Shown piece after piece: positions 53,056 through 61,981 of a stretch of DNA of 64,000 nucleotides. The number at the start of each line of letters is the position of its first letter. The first letter of the stretch is position 1. A model generated the notes under the pieces. That model saw nothing but the letters and a program-made list of their open reading frames with translations. It did not search any database and was not told the DNA's origin. The DNA comes from Pseudomonas reinekei. GTDB taxonomy: Bacteria; Pseudomonadota; Gammaproteobacteria; Pseudomonadales; Pseudomonadaceae. The position numbers and the translations under genes are program-made. The DNA lies in the NCBI RefSeq assembly GCF_001945365.1, contig NZ_MSTQ01000007.1, forward strand, positions 248,001-312,000. The letters are read 5' to 3'.

Positions 53056-53067
53056 CTCAGCTGATAG

Positions 53068-53349
53068 TTACTCTTCAGTTTTCTTTTTCAGCTTCGGGTT
53101 CGGGAAAAACTGTACGGCCTGAACTTTGGTATCCGGCGCTTTCAGGGCAGACGTATTGACCCGGGTGCCCAATTCCTTGGGCACAGACAGACCTTGTTCA
53201 TTCAGCGTATCGGAATAACCGCAAGCCACGCACTCACGGTGCGGCACGCTGTCCTCGTTCCACATCATCAGTTTGTCCGGCTCGCTGCAGGCCGGGCAAA
53301 CCGCCCCGGCGATAAAGCGTCGTTTGGTAATCACGGGACCCTCACTCAT
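53068..53349 (-). CDS. yheV: YheV-family zinc-ribbon protein
   Basis: A 93-residue protein with two CxxC pairs (VCPACSEPDKLMMW and CVACGYSD) forming a zinc ribbon, then a Lys-rich tail. The YheV family is of unknown function and usually sits beside prlC. Its ATG overlaps the prlC stop by four bases (ATGA). Confidence 0.93.
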   Translation of the reverse strand: MSEGPVITKRRFIAGAVCPACSEPDKLMMWNEDSVPHRECVACGYSDTLNEQGLSVPKELGTRVNTSALKAPDTKVQAVQFFPNPKLKKKTEE

Positions 53350-55397
53350 GCTGCCGCGTCCTCACTCAGGCCGCTGTGGCGCAAGAGTGCGTCAATCGAA
53401 GGCTCACGGCCACGGAAGTCGACGAACAACACCATCGGCTCCTGCGAGCCACCGCGCGCCAGGATCGCTTCACGGAATGCACGGCCAGTACTGGCGTTGA
53501 GCACGCCTTCTTCCTCGAATTTCGAGAACGCATCGGCGGACAGCACTTCTGCCCATTTATAGCTGTAGTAGCCCGCCGCATAACCACCGGCGAAGATGTG
53601 GGCGAAGCTGTTGGGGAAACGGTTGTACGCCGGCGGACGCATGACTGAAACCTCGTCACGCACGCTTTCGAGCACTTGCAGCACACTGCGACCGTCGCCG
53701 TGGGTGGCGTGCAGCTCGAAGTCGAACAACGAGAACTCCAATTGGCGGACCATCATCAGGCCGGACTGGAAGTTTTTCGCCGCGAGCATCTTCTGCAGCA
53801 GGTCCTGTGGAAGTGGCTCGCCGGTTTCGTAATGACCGGAAATCAGCGCCAGGCCTTCCGGCTCCCAGCACCAGTTTTCCATGAACTGACTTGGCAGCTC
53901 CACCGCATCCCAGGCCACACCGTTAATGCCGGAAACCCCGGCGTGTTCGACGCGCGTCAGCAAGTGATGCAGACCATGACCGAACTCATGGAACAGGGTG
54001 GTCACTTCATCGTGGGTCAGCAGGGCGGGCTTGCCGCTGTCAGCCGGGGTGAAGTTGCAGACCAGGTTCGCCACCGGGCTTTGCAGTACACCTTCGGCGG
54101 TGCGGCGACGGTCGCGGGCGCCATCCATCCAGGCACCGCCACGCTTGTTGGCGCGGGCGTAGAGGTCGAAGAAGAAGCGACCGACGTGCTGGCCGTTTTC
54201 CTTGATCTCGAACAGGCGTACATCCGGGTGCCAGGTGTCGAAACCTTGCTGCTCGGCGATCTCGATGCCGTACAGACGTTGCACAATGGCGAACAGACCG
54301 CCCAGCACTTTATCGATGGGGAAGTAGGCGCGAAGGGCTTCCTGGGCAACGCTGTAACGCTGCTCGCGAAGTTTTTCGCCGTAGAAACCGCTGTCCCAGC
54401 TCTGCAGATCCGGGCAGCCCTGCTCGGCGGCGTAAGCCTTGAGCTGTTGCAAGTCCTGGGCGGCGAACGGCTTGCTGCGTTGGGCCAGGTCGCGCAGGAA
54501 ACTCAGCACTTGATCGCTCGACTCGGCCATTTTGGTCGCCAGGCTCAATTCCGAGAAACTGCCGAAACCCAGCAGTCGTGCCAGCTCCTGACGCAGGTCG
54601 AGGATTTCTTCCATGACCGGGCCGTTATCGTTCTGACCGGCATTCGGGCCCTGGTCCGACGCGCGGGTGCAGTAGGCGGCGTAGACTTCTTCGCGCAATG
54701 CGCGGTCGTGGGCGTAGGTCATCACCGCGTAGTAGCTCGGGAATTCCAGGGTGATCAGCCAGCCATCCAGCTCTTTGGCTTGCGCGGCGGCGGCCATTTG
54801 CGCCTTGGCCGAATCGGTCAGGCCGGCGAGGGCGGATTCATCAGTGATGTGCTTGGTCCAGGCCTGGGTCGCGTCGAGCAACTGGTTGGAGAAGCGGCTG
54901 CCGAGCTCGGACAATTTGCTCTGCACTTCGGCGTAACGCTTCTGCTCGGCTTCCGGCAGGTCGATACCCGACAGACGGAAGTCACGCAGGGCGTGTTCCA
55001 GGATGGTTTTTTGCGCGACATCGAAACCGGCGGCTTCCGGGCTGTTGGCCAGGGCTTCATAGGCCTGGAACAGTTCACGGTTCTGGCCCATTTCAGTGGA
55101 GTAGGCGCTCAAGGCCGGCAGACATGACTCGTAGGCTTCGCGCAATTCGGCGCTGTTGCACACGGCATTCAAGTGGCTGACCGGGCTCCACGCGGCGCCC
55201 AGGCGATCGTTGAGCTCGTCCATCGCCAGCACCAGGCCGGCCCAGGTCGGTTGTTTGCCCTGGGTCTTGAGGATCTCGATAATGGCGGCGCGGTTGTCAG
55301 CCAGGATCTGTTCAATGGCCGGTTGCACATGCTCGGCGCGGATCGCGGAGAACGGCGGCAGGTCGTAGGACTGCAAAAGAGGGTTGTTCACGCTCAC
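53346..55397 (-). CDS. prlC: Oligopeptidase A
   Basis: A 683-residue M3-family zinc metallopeptidase. The HExxH site is TLFHEFGHGLHHLLTRVEHAGVSG, with the first His at residue 470. GYAAGYYSYKWAEVLSADAF near the C-terminus is also typical. It degrades signal peptides and short peptides in the cytoplasm. The GTG at 55397 with AAGGTG seven bases upstream gives a length close to E. coli PrlC; an ATG at 55424 lacks a ribosome site. It is divergent from the gamma-carbonic-anhydrase-like gene. Confidence 0.95.
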   Translation of the reverse strand: MSVNNPLLQSYDLPPFSAIRAEHVQPAIEQILADNRAAIIEILKTQGKQPTWAGLVLAMDELNDRLGAAWSPVSHLNAVCNSAELREAYESCLPALSAYSTEMGQNRELFQAYEALANSPEAAGFDVAQKTILEHALRDFRLSGIDLPEAEQKRYAEVQSKLSELGSRFSNQLLDATQAWTKHITDESALAGLTDSAKAQMAAAAQAKELDGWLITLEFPSYYAVMTYAHDRALREEVYAAYCTRASDQGPNAGQNDNGPVMEEILDLRQELARLLGFGSFSELSLATKMAESSDQVLSFLRDLAQRSKPFAAQDLQQLKAYAAEQGCPDLQSWDSGFYGEKLREQRYSVAQEALRAYFPIDKVLGGLFAIVQRLYGIEIAEQQGFDTWHPDVRLFEIKENGQHVGRFFFDLYARANKRGGAWMDGARDRRRTAEGVLQSPVANLVCNFTPADSGKPALLTHDEVTTLFHEFGHGLHHLLTRVEHAGVSGINGVAWDAVELPSQFMENWCWEPEGLALISGHYETGEPLPQDLLQKMLAAKNFQSGLMMVRQLEFSLFDFELHATHGDGRSVLQVLESVRDEVSVMRPPAYNRFPNSFAHIFAGGYAAGYYSYKWAEVLSADAFSKFEEEGVLNASTGRAFREAILARGGSQEPMVLFVDFRGREPSIDALLRHSGLSEDAAA

Positions 55398-55486
55398 GGT
55401 TGGCACCTTGGCTGGAAGAAACATGCAGCCATCTTAATTACAATCGACGTTCACCGCAGCTATCAGCAACAGAGAGAAACCCTATC

Positions 55487-56032
55487 GTGAATCTTCGCAA
55501 GTATCAGAACCACACGCCGCTGCTGGGTAAAGGCGCTTTTGTCGACCGCTCGGCGGTGGTGATCGGCGACGTCGAAATCGGCGAAGACAGCTCGGTTTGG
55601 CCATTGACGGTGATCCGCGGCGACATGCACCGCATCCGCATCGGCGCGCGCACCAGCGTGCAGGACGGCTGCGTGCTGCACATCACCCATGCCGGGCCGT
55701 TCAACCCTGACGGGTTCCCGCTGTTGATCGGCGATGACGTGACCATTGCTCACAAAGTCATGCTGCACGGTTGCAGCGTAGGCAGCCGGGTGTTGATCGG
55801 CATGGGCAGCATTGTCATGGACGGCGCGGTGGTCGGCGACGATGTGATCATCGGTGCCGGCAGCCTGGTGCCACCGGGCAAGCGCCTGGAGAGCGGCTTT
55901 TTGTATGTGGGCAGTCCGGTGAAGCAGGTGCGCCCCCTGACCGACAAGGAACAAGCCTTTTTCACTTACAGCGCGGCGAACTACGTGAAGCTCAAGGATC
56001 TGCATCTGGCCGAAGGCTACGACCAAATCTGA
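55487..56032 (+). CDS. Gamma-carbonic anhydrase-like protein (YrdA family)
   Basis: A 181-residue left-handed beta-helix protein of hexapeptide repeats (VIGDVEIGEDSSVWPLTVIRGD..). Metal ligands are seen in VLHITHAG and TIAHKVMLHGCSVG. The start is GTG at 55487 with AGAGAGAA upstream. YrdA-type members bind zinc, but activity in this branch is often weak or not shown. A HAD phosphatase follows 28 bases later on the same strand, as in P. aeruginosa. Confidence 0.92.
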   Translation: MNLRKYQNHTPLLGKGAFVDRSAVVIGDVEIGEDSSVWPLTVIRGDMHRIRIGARTSVQDGCVLHITHAGPFNPDGFPLLIGDDVTIAHKVMLHGCSVGSRVLIGMGSIVMDGAVVGDDVIIGAGSLVPPGKRLESGFLYVGSPVKQVRPLTDKEQAFFTYSAANYVKLKDLHLAEGYDQI

Positions 56033-56060
56033 AACGCTTCTCTCTTACCCAGGATTTTTC

Positions 56061-56711
56061 ATGCATTACCAAACTGTTTTATTTGACCTCGATGGCACGC
56101 TGACCGACCCGCGAGAAGGCATCACGCGTTCGATTCAGTTCGCCTTGAGCAGGCTCGGCATCGATGAGCCCGACCTGACCCGGCTCGAGCACTTCATCGG
56201 CCCGCCGCTGTTGCAGGCATTCATGCAGTTCTATGACTTTGATGAGCCGAAGGCCTGGGAAGCAGTGAACTTCTACCGGGAGCGTTTCAAAGTCACCGGC
56301 CTGTACGAAAACCGCGTGTTCGACGGCGTCACACCGCTATTGGAAACCCTCAGCGGACAAGGACGACAGCTGTACATCGCCACCTCCAAGCCGTGGGTGT
56401 TTGCCCGTGAGATCGCCCGGCATTTCGACTTCGCCAAGCATTTCAAGGTGATTTATGGGAGTGAGCTCGATGGCACCCGGACCAACAAAGTCGAGCTGAT
56501 CGCGCACTTGATGGCCGAAGAAGGCCTGGATCCGGCCAGCACGTTGATGATCGGCGACCGCAAACACGACCTGATCGGCGCACGTAGCAATGGCCTGGAC
56601 GCAGCGGCGGTAGGGTACGGGTTTGGCAGTCGGGAAGAGTTGAGCGCTGAAGCACCGGCCTACCATTTTGAAACGCTGGACGAGATGCATCAGGCGTTTT
56701 TGCAGTGCTAG
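56061..56711 (+). CDS. HAD-family phosphatase (Gph/PpaX-like)
   Basis: A 216-residue haloacid dehalogenase hydrolase. Motif I is LFDLDGTLTDP, motif II IATSKPW, the Lys in GTRTNKVELI, and motif IV MIGDRKHDLIGARSNG. The helical cap with FIGPPLLQAFMQFYDF fits phosphoglycolate phosphatase-like enzymes; the actual substrate is not readable. Confidence 0.92.
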   Translation: MHYQTVLFDLDGTLTDPREGITRSIQFALSRLGIDEPDLTRLEHFIGPPLLQAFMQFYDFDEPKAWEAVNFYRERFKVTGLYENRVFDGVTPLLETLSGQGRQLYIATSKPWVFAREIARHFDFAKHFKVIYGSELDGTRTNKVELIAHLMAEEGLDPASTLMIGDRKHDLIGARSNGLDAAAVGYGFGSREELSAEAPAYHFETLDEMHQAFLQC

Positions 56712-56716
56712 TCAGT

Positions 56717-56746
56717 ACGCCATCGCGGGTTTGCCCGCGATGGGGG
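56717..56746. repeat. Single REP palindrome after the HAD gene
   Basis: CCATCGCGGG and CCCGCGATGG form a 10-base stem with loop TTTG. It lies between convergent genes. Confidence 0.8.
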
Positions 56747-56750
56747 CCTG

Positions 56751-57800
56751 TCAGCCATTGATGTTCTTTGATTCCGACAACACGTTGAGCGCCATTTTTC
56801 GCTCATCTACCGGCAACGCCCCCAGTTTCTGCGCAGCCGCATAAAACTTCACCCAATCGCGGCCCTCCTTCTCGAACAGCGCAGCAAATGCCGGCACCCA
56901 CTGGTCATACAGGCCAAACGGCAACAACCGTGCATTGTTCATCGGCGCATTGATCCAGGCGTCATAACGTTTGTCCCCGGCCCATTGGCGGTCACGCATT
57001 TGTCGGTAGGCGCTGCGCAGATGCTCGAACTCCGCCGCTTTGCGCTGGCGCATTTGCTCCGGCGGCAATGGCTGGACGTAGAGTTTTTCGAGGCGGGTTC
57101 GGCTGTCCAGAACCAGTTGAATGAACTGATCCCGTTGCTGCGCTTTCGCACCGCTTTCCGGTGGCAGGTGACGGTATGCGCGCCATTGGCGGGTGCCTTC
57201 CTGCTCGACGAAGGTGGCGAATGACTCGTTGAACTCGGTGTCGTCCTTCACATACACGCGTTGATGCGCCAGTTCGTGAAAAATCAGCGTGGCCAGACGT
57301 TCGTCGCCCCAGCCCATCATCGAACTCATGATCGGATCGTCGAACCAGCCGAGCGTCGAATACGCCTCGACACCGCCAATCGACACGTCCAGGCCTTGCA
57401 GGCGCTGCAACGCCGCTTCACCGCGAGCCGCGCTCTGGCTGTAATAGCCACGATAGGCCACGCAGCCGGCAATGGGGAAACAGTGATTTTGTGGTTTCAG
57501 GGAAAATTCCGGCGTAGCGAACACGTTCCAGACTACGTAACGGCGGCCTATGTCAGCGTACAAACGGTAACTCTGGTTATCCGGCAGGTGCAGCTGTTGG
57601 CTGGCGAACGTCCGGGCCTTCTGCGATTCGGCCAGGTGCGCACGCAGTTTCTGATCGCGCTGTGGGTCGGCAATCACCTCGGAAACCGGCTCCCGAGCCC
57701 GCAGCAGTTGCATCTGACCGCTGGCCAGCTGACTGTAGTAGCTGATGCTGGAGCAACCGTTGAGCAACAAAAACAACACACCCGGAAACAAAACGCGCAA
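56751..57800 (-). CDS. Lipoprotein zinc aminopeptidase (PF10023 type)
   Basis: About 349 residues. A lipoprotein signal (FPGVLFLLLNGC) has a Cys acceptor. The metal site is LIFHELAHQRVY (HExxH), followed by FNESFATFVEQEGTRQW with the third ligand Glu; HCFPIAGCVAYRGYY upstream is also conserved. No ATG lies near the signal. The TTG at 57800 gives a proper lipoprotein start (MRVLFPGVLFLLLNGC). The first in-frame ATG is at 57908 and would overlap the divergent lipoprotein gene. The start is therefore uncertain. It probably acts at the inner face of the outer membrane. Confidence 0.8.
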   Translation of the reverse strand: MRVLFPGVLFLLLNGCSSISYYSQLASGQMQLLRAREPVSEVIADPQRDQKLRAHLAESQKARTFASQQLHLPDNQSYRLYADIGRRYVVWNVFATPEFSLKPQNHCFPIAGCVAYRGYYSQSAARGEAALQRLQGLDVSIGGVEAYSTLGWFDDPIMSSMMGWGDERLATLIFHELAHQRVYVKDDTEFNESFATFVEQEGTRQWRAYRHLPPESGAKAQQRDQFIQLVLDSRTRLEKLYVQPLPPEQMRQRKAAEFEHLRSAYRQMRDRQWAGDKRYDAWINAPMNNARLLPFGLYDQWVPAFAALFEKEGRDWVKFYAAAQKLGALPVDERKMALNVLSESKNING

Positions 57801-57900
57801 AACGCGATCAAGTAACCCAAGGCTTGGACGCGGCCTGATCAAAATAAAAATCTCTGGAGAGTCTGCTCGCAAGACTATCCCGCTTGACTGGAGCTCCGCT

Positions 57901-58323
57901 ATGCGCAAGTTGATGCTGACGGGAGGCCTGCTGATGCTGGCCGGTTGTGCCGGGTTCGGATTACCTCACCATGATCCGACGCAGGCATGGATCGATCTGG
58001 AGTCGCATCAGCAAGACACGGCCCTGCTGGCGGTGGAGGTGGACAACAAGGCGGCCACCGACAAGCGTTACTTCGAGGTGCAGCCGGGCAGCCATGAGTT
58101 GACGGTTCGCTACCAGTTCCCGGTCGAGCCCACCAATATCGGCCCCGATGCTGAGCCGCTGTGGCGTGATTGCCAGATGAACGTGAAATTCAAAGACTTC
58201 AACGCCGGTGAACGTTACCAACTGCAAGCGGGCAACATTGGCTTTCGTCCGTGGGCCAAACTTTACGATCAGCAGCGAAAAGTCATAGGACAGGGTACAC
58301 CGGCAGGCTGCCAACGCACTTGA
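57901..58323 (+). CDS. Small lipoprotein, paralogue 1
   Basis: A 140-residue lipoprotein (MRKLMLTGGLLMLAGC, lipobox LAGC). The mature part shares the pattern QAWIDLESHQQDTALLAVEVD..RYFEVQPGSHELTVRYQFPV, then LWRDCQMNVKFKDFNAGERYQLQAGNIGFRPWAKLYDQQRKVI, with the adjacent gene at 58364. Probably a periplasm-facing beta-sandwich; the function is not known. GGAG precedes the ATG. Divergent from the aminopeptidase gene. Confidence 0.85.
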   Translation: MRKLMLTGGLLMLAGCAGFGLPHHDPTQAWIDLESHQQDTALLAVEVDNKAATDKRYFEVQPGSHELTVRYQFPVEPTNIGPDAEPLWRDCQMNVKFKDFNAGERYQLQAGNIGFRPWAKLYDQQRKVIGQGTPAGCQRT

Positions 58324-58363
58324 TCGGCGCTATTCTGAGTATTCAGACATCGGGATACTCATC

Positions 58364-58783
58364 ATGCGCAGGTTGATGCTGTTACTGACCGCAAGCGCGG
58401 TCGCCGGCTGTTCGGCGCCGATGCCGGCTGCTAATCCGCAAATGGCGTGGGTCGACTTCTCCACGCCTTTCCCAAACGACAAATTGTTGATGGCCGAGCG
58501 ACTGGATAACCAGCGCTTGCGCGAAGGGCGTTATTTCCAGGTCACGCCCGGTAGCCATGAGCTGACGGTTCGCTTCGATTTTGAAGTGCCTGGCGGAGGT
58601 GCGGACTTGTTCAACGGTTCCACGGAACGGCTGTGCTACATGATCATCAAGTACGATCATTTTGAAGCCGGTCAGCGTTACGTGTTGCAAGCCCGATCCA
58701 TGGCATTCACCCCGCAGGCACGCCTGTTTAACGCCAAACGTGAAATCGTCGCTGAAGAGCGCCAGATCAACTGTGTGCCGTGA
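58364..58783 (+). CDS. Small lipoprotein, paralogue 2
   Basis: A 139-residue lipoprotein (MRRLMLLLTASAVAGC). It is a tandem paralogue of the upstream gene: PQMAWVDFSTPFPNDKLLMAERLDNQRLREGRYFQVTPGSHELTVRFDFEVP and the C-terminal YDHFEAGQRYVLQARSMAFTPQARLFNAKREIV align throughout. The gap between them is 40 bases, so they are likely co-transcribed. Function unknown. Confidence 0.85.
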   Translation: MRRLMLLLTASAVAGCSAPMPAANPQMAWVDFSTPFPNDKLLMAERLDNQRLREGRYFQVTPGSHELTVRFDFEVPGGGADLFNGSTERLCYMIIKYDHFEAGQRYVLQARSMAFTPQARLFNAKREIVAEERQINCVP

Positions 58784-58789
58784 AGTCGG

Positions 58790-59023
58790 TCAGCGATCGT
58801 TCTTCTGGTAGATGATTTTCTTGGTGCCGCCTTCGCAAGAGCCGACCACCATGTTCTGGTCGTGCACTTCGTCATTAGTGACGATTTCCAGGGTATAGGA
58901 AGCAACCTTTTGGGCCTGGATCTTGGCTTCGATTTCGGCCTTGAGTTCTTCACAGGGTTTTGGTGCGGCAAAGGCCGATGTGGCCAGCGTGCAACAGATA
59001 ACCACCAAGGCAAAACGTTTCAT
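58790..59023 (-). CDS. DUF1161-family periplasmic protein, copy 1
   Basis: A 77-residue exported protein. Signal peptide MKRFALVVICCTLATSAFA is followed by KPCEELKAEIEAKIQAQKVASYTLEIV and VVGSCEGGTKKIIYQK; the two Cys residues probably form a disulfide. AAGGGAG precedes the ATG. A second member of the family is encoded at 60941-61162. Function is unknown. Confidence 0.88.
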   Translation of the reverse strand: MKRFALVVICCTLATSAFAAPKPCEELKAEIEAKIQAQKVASYTLEIVTNDEVHDQNMVVGSCEGGTKKIIYQKNDR

Positions 59024-59195
59024 GGTTGAGGCTCCCTTGAGGCAGCGCGCATGGGGCATGCGTTTATTGCTGCTGTCATTTATTCGACCATAGTTTTGCG
59101 CGTGTTGTTTTGTTTCAAGGCAAAAAAGATCGCAGCCTAGGCGGCTCCTGGCTGAGGTGGCAGTAGATGCCGAAGGCTGCAATCTCTACCAAGTT

Positions 59196-59627
59196 TTAAC
59201 TCAGCAACGTCGCATCCAGGGTGATCCTCGCATTCAGTACCTTGGAAACCGGGCAACCTTCCTTGGCCTTGTTGCTCAGTTCCTCGAACTGCGCCTGGCT
59301 GGCGCCGGGAATTTTGGCCTTGAGGATCAGTTTCACGGCCGTGATGGCAAACCCACCGTCCACCTGATCCAGTGTGACTTCGGCTTGGGTATCGATGCTG
59401 TCAGCCTTGAGGCCCGCGTCGCCGAGGATCATGGAGAACGCCATGGAAAAACAACCCGCGTGCGCGGCGCCGATCAGTTCTTCAGGGTTGGTGCCCTTGC
59501 CGCCTTCGAAGCGCGCCTTGAAGCCGTAGGGCGCTTCCCGCAGCACACCGGTTTCCGTGGAAATCGAGCCGATGCCGGTTTTCAGATCACCTTCCCAATG
59601 GGCCGATGCTTTCTTGATGATAGCCAT
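59196..59627 (-). CDS. osmC: OsmC-family peroxiredoxin
   Basis: A 143-residue OsmC protein that reduces organic hydroperoxides. The catalytic pair is in HAGCFSMAFSMILG and NKAKEGCPVSKVLNA (two Cys), with Glu in GTNPEELIGAAH. It begins MAIIKKASAHWEGDLK, as in E. coli OsmC. GGAGG eight bases upstream fixes the ATG at 59627. The family is induced by osmotic and oxidative stress. Confidence 0.93.
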   Translation of the reverse strand: MAIIKKASAHWEGDLKTGIGSISTETGVLREAPYGFKARFEGGKGTNPEELIGAAHAGCFSMAFSMILGDAGLKADSIDTQAEVTLDQVDGGFAITAVKLILKAKIPGASQAQFEELSNKAKEGCPVSKVLNARITLDATLLS

Positions 59628-59868
59628 GCCTGTCGCCTCCAAGAGCCGGCGCGAAACATCGCGCCTTTGTGGTTTCGTTCGCTAGGGTTCTGAGGATAGA
59701 CCGTGGCGTAAAGTTCACCCCATCTGATCGGTCCGCTTTTTTGGTAGGAATTTTCCTCCTGCTATTGAAACTCGGGTATATGCCCTCATTGCATGAAACA
59801 CGCCTTTGGATTCGGCAGGTTTTCGTTCGCGAGAAAAAACCTGCGCCCTCAATTGGAGAAGCAGGTTT

Positions 59869-60870
59869 ATGAAACGACTGTCCGATATCAAGTTTTCGAC
59901 CCTCGATCTGGTACCCGTGCGGGAAAATGGCAGTCCGGCACAGTCCCTGCGCAACTCGCTGGACCTGGCACAACATGTCGAAAAGCTCGGCTACCAACGC
60001 TTTTGGGTCGCCGAACACCACAATATGGATGGCATTGCCAGTTCCGCAACCTCGGTGCTGTTAGGTTATCTGGCAGGTGGCACATCGACCATTCGCGTTG
60101 GTTCGGGTGGGGTGATGCTGCCCAATCACGCGCCACTGGTGATCGCTGAACAGTTCGGCACCCTGGAAAGCCTCTATCCCGGGCGGATCGACCTGGGCCT
60201 CGGACGTGCGCCGGGTTCGGACCAGATGACCGCTCGCGCGTTGCGCCGAGAACGCTCCGGCAGCGCCGACGATTTTCCGGAAGATGTGGCAGAACTGGTG
60301 CGTTACCTCGGCCCTCGTACGCCGGACCAGCGCGTTATCGCAATGCCCGGCACCGGTACGAATGTTCCGATCTGGCTGTTGGGCTCCAGCCTGTTCAGTG
60401 CGCAACTGGCAGGCGAACGGGGTTTGCCTTACGCCTTTGCGTCACATTTCGCACCGCGTTTCATGCACGAGGCGATTCGCGTCTACCGCAATCACTTCAA
60501 GCCTTCCGCGGTCCTGGATAAACCCTATGTGATGCTCGGCGTACCGCTGGTGGCGGCAGATACCGATGAACAGGCCGACTATCTGGCCACCTCAGTATTC
60601 CAGCGTATTCTCGCCCTGATGCGCGGCCAGAGCCTGGTTCAGCGCCCACCGGTGAAAACCATGGATGGCCTGTGGCTGCCTCACGAGCGAGAAGCCGTGA
60701 GTGACTTCCTGGGCCTGGCGATGATTGGCAGCCCGGAGAAAATCCGCGCCAGACTGGACGTGTTGGTCGAACAGACTCAGCCTGACGAGCTGATTTTTAC
60801 CTGCGACCTGTACGAACATTCCGATCGTCTGCATTCTTACGAACTGCTGGCACAAGTCATGAAAGGCTGA
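59869..60870 (+). CDS. Luciferase-like FMN-dependent monooxygenase (LLM family)
   Basis: A 333-residue TIM-barrel flavoprotein of the bacterial luciferase-like group. [95 protein letters not shown] is strongly typical, with the His-His pair near residue 50. The substrate is unknown. The start at 59869 has TGGAGAAG upstream; the longer frame to 59806 is not needed. A bidirectional terminator follows. Confidence 0.92.
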   Translation: MKRLSDIKFSTLDLVPVRENGSPAQSLRNSLDLAQHVEKLGYQRFWVAEHHNMDGIASSATSVLLGYLAGGTSTIRVGSGGVMLPNHAPLVIAEQFGTLESLYPGRIDLGLGRAPGSDQMTARALRRERSGSADDFPEDVAELVRYLGPRTPDQRVIAMPGTGTNVPIWLLGSSLFSAQLAGERGLPYAFASHFAPRFMHEAIRVYRNHFKPSAVLDKPYVMLGVPLVAADTDEQADYLATSVFQRILALMRGQSLVQRPPVKTMDGLWLPHEREAVSDFLGLAMIGSPEKIRARLDVLVEQTQPDELIFTCDLYEHSDRLHSYELLAQVMKG

Positions 60871-60885
60871 TGGTCAAGCCGGCAT

Positions 60886-60917
60886 AAAAAAGCCGACGCC
60901 ATGGCGTCGGCTTTTTA
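60886..60917. terminator. Bidirectional terminator between the LLM and DUF1161 genes
   Basis: AGCCGACGCC, AT, GGCGTCGGCT is a perfect stem (60891-60912) flanked by A on the left and T on the right. It serves the two converging genes. Confidence 0.93.
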
Positions 60918-60940
60918 TTTTATTGGTTCAAGAAATCAGG

Positions 60941-61162
60941 CTATCGCTTGTAGACGATGACTTTGGTGCCGCTTTCACACGTGCCGACCACTTTTCCGCC
61001 GGCCTCGGCGCCTTTATCGACGATTTCCAGCGAATACCCGGCAACGCCCTTGGCATCCAGTTTCGCTGCGATTTCCGCTTTGAGCTCTTCGCATGGCTTA
61101 CCGTCGGCGAACGCGGTGCCTGCAAGGCTCAATAAACCTATCGCCAAAATAAACTTCTTCAT
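60941..61162 (-). CDS. DUF1161-family periplasmic protein, copy 2
   Basis: A 73-residue exported protein: signal MKKFILAIGLLSLAGTAFA, then DGKPCEELKAEIAAKLDAKGVAGYSLEIVDKGAEAGGKVVGTCESGTKVIVYKR. It shares the KPCEELKAEI..Y(S/T)LEIV..VVG(S/T)CE(S/G)GTK pattern with the copy at 58790. GGGGA is eight bases before the ATG at 61162. Function unknown. Confidence 0.9.
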   Translation of the reverse strand: MKKFILAIGLLSLAGTAFADGKPCEELKAEIAAKLDAKGVAGYSLEIVDKGAEAGGKVVGTCESGTKVIVYKR

Positions 61163-61281
61163 CTGTTGCATCCCCGGTCGGATCAAAGAGGCGCCCAGCA
61201 TAGGCCGGACGCACTTATGTGGCGCTTTGCCATGTCCTATGGCAATCGGCCAGCGCGCAAGTTCAGAAGACGGGCCGACAC

Positions 61282-61497
61282 TCAGCTGCTGGCAATCCGG
61301 AATCCGACTTTGAGCGTCACCTGAAAGTGCGCAGCCTTGCCGTCCTTGATATGCCCACGGGTTTCGGTCACTTCAAACCATTCCAGGTGCTTGATGCTTT
61401 TGGCTGCTTCAGCCAGGGCATTGTTAATCGCATCTTCGATGCTGCTGGTGGACGAGCCAACCAGTTCGACTTTCTTGTAGGTGTGATGGTCAGACAT
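61282..61497 (-). CDS. Dodecin
   Basis: A 71-residue flavin-binding dodecin: HTYKKVELVGSSTSSIEDAINNALAEAAKSIKHLEWFEVTETRGHIKDGKAAHFQVTLKVGFRI. The family assembles as a 12-mer that stores flavin or protects it from light. GGAG precedes the ATG. It stands alone. Confidence 0.95.
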   Translation of the reverse strand: MSDHHTYKKVELVGSSTSSIEDAINNALAEAAKSIKHLEWFEVTETRGHIKDGKAAHFQVTLKVGFRIASS

Positions 61498-61654
61498 GGG
61501 CGTTCTCCTTTGGGTGTGAATACAGCCTAGCAGTGAATTTCTGTCTTACTTCTGTCGCCCGATCCGACACGGAAGTTCACATTTACTGCACTTTCTCGAT
61601 GCCCTGAAGTCCCAATCAACACACGCCACTCATCAACAATGCAGGAGAGCCACC

Positions 61655-61953
61655 ATGGCCAACAGTTCTTTACGTAAAGCCTCATTGCAAAGTATGGAAG
61701 CGGAGATCGAGAGTCTGCTCAAATCCTTGGAAAACCTGAAGGACGACGCCTCGGACGAGTCGCGTAAGACCCTTAAAGTGCTCAAAGGTAACGCTGAAAG
61801 CGCACTGCGGCATTCGCGCCATCTGCTCGCCGATGCCTATGAAGAGGTCAAGGTCAAAACCCGCGAGACCGGCATTGCCACTCGGGACTACGCTCAGGAA
61901 CACCCGTGGACTACAGCGGGTGTTGCCGTCGGTGCACTGGGCCTGTTGGCGGC

Positions 61954-61981
<28 letters not shown>
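61655..61981 (+). CDS. DUF883/ElaB-type inner-membrane protein
   Basis: A 108-residue protein with a helical, Lys- and Glu-rich coiled-coil part ([73 protein letters not shown]) and one C-terminal membrane helix ([20 protein letters not shown]). ElaB/YqjD members are stationary-phase proteins that bind ribosomes at the membrane in E. coli. Its 3' end overlaps the convergent trpI gene by 28 bases. Confidence 0.9.
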
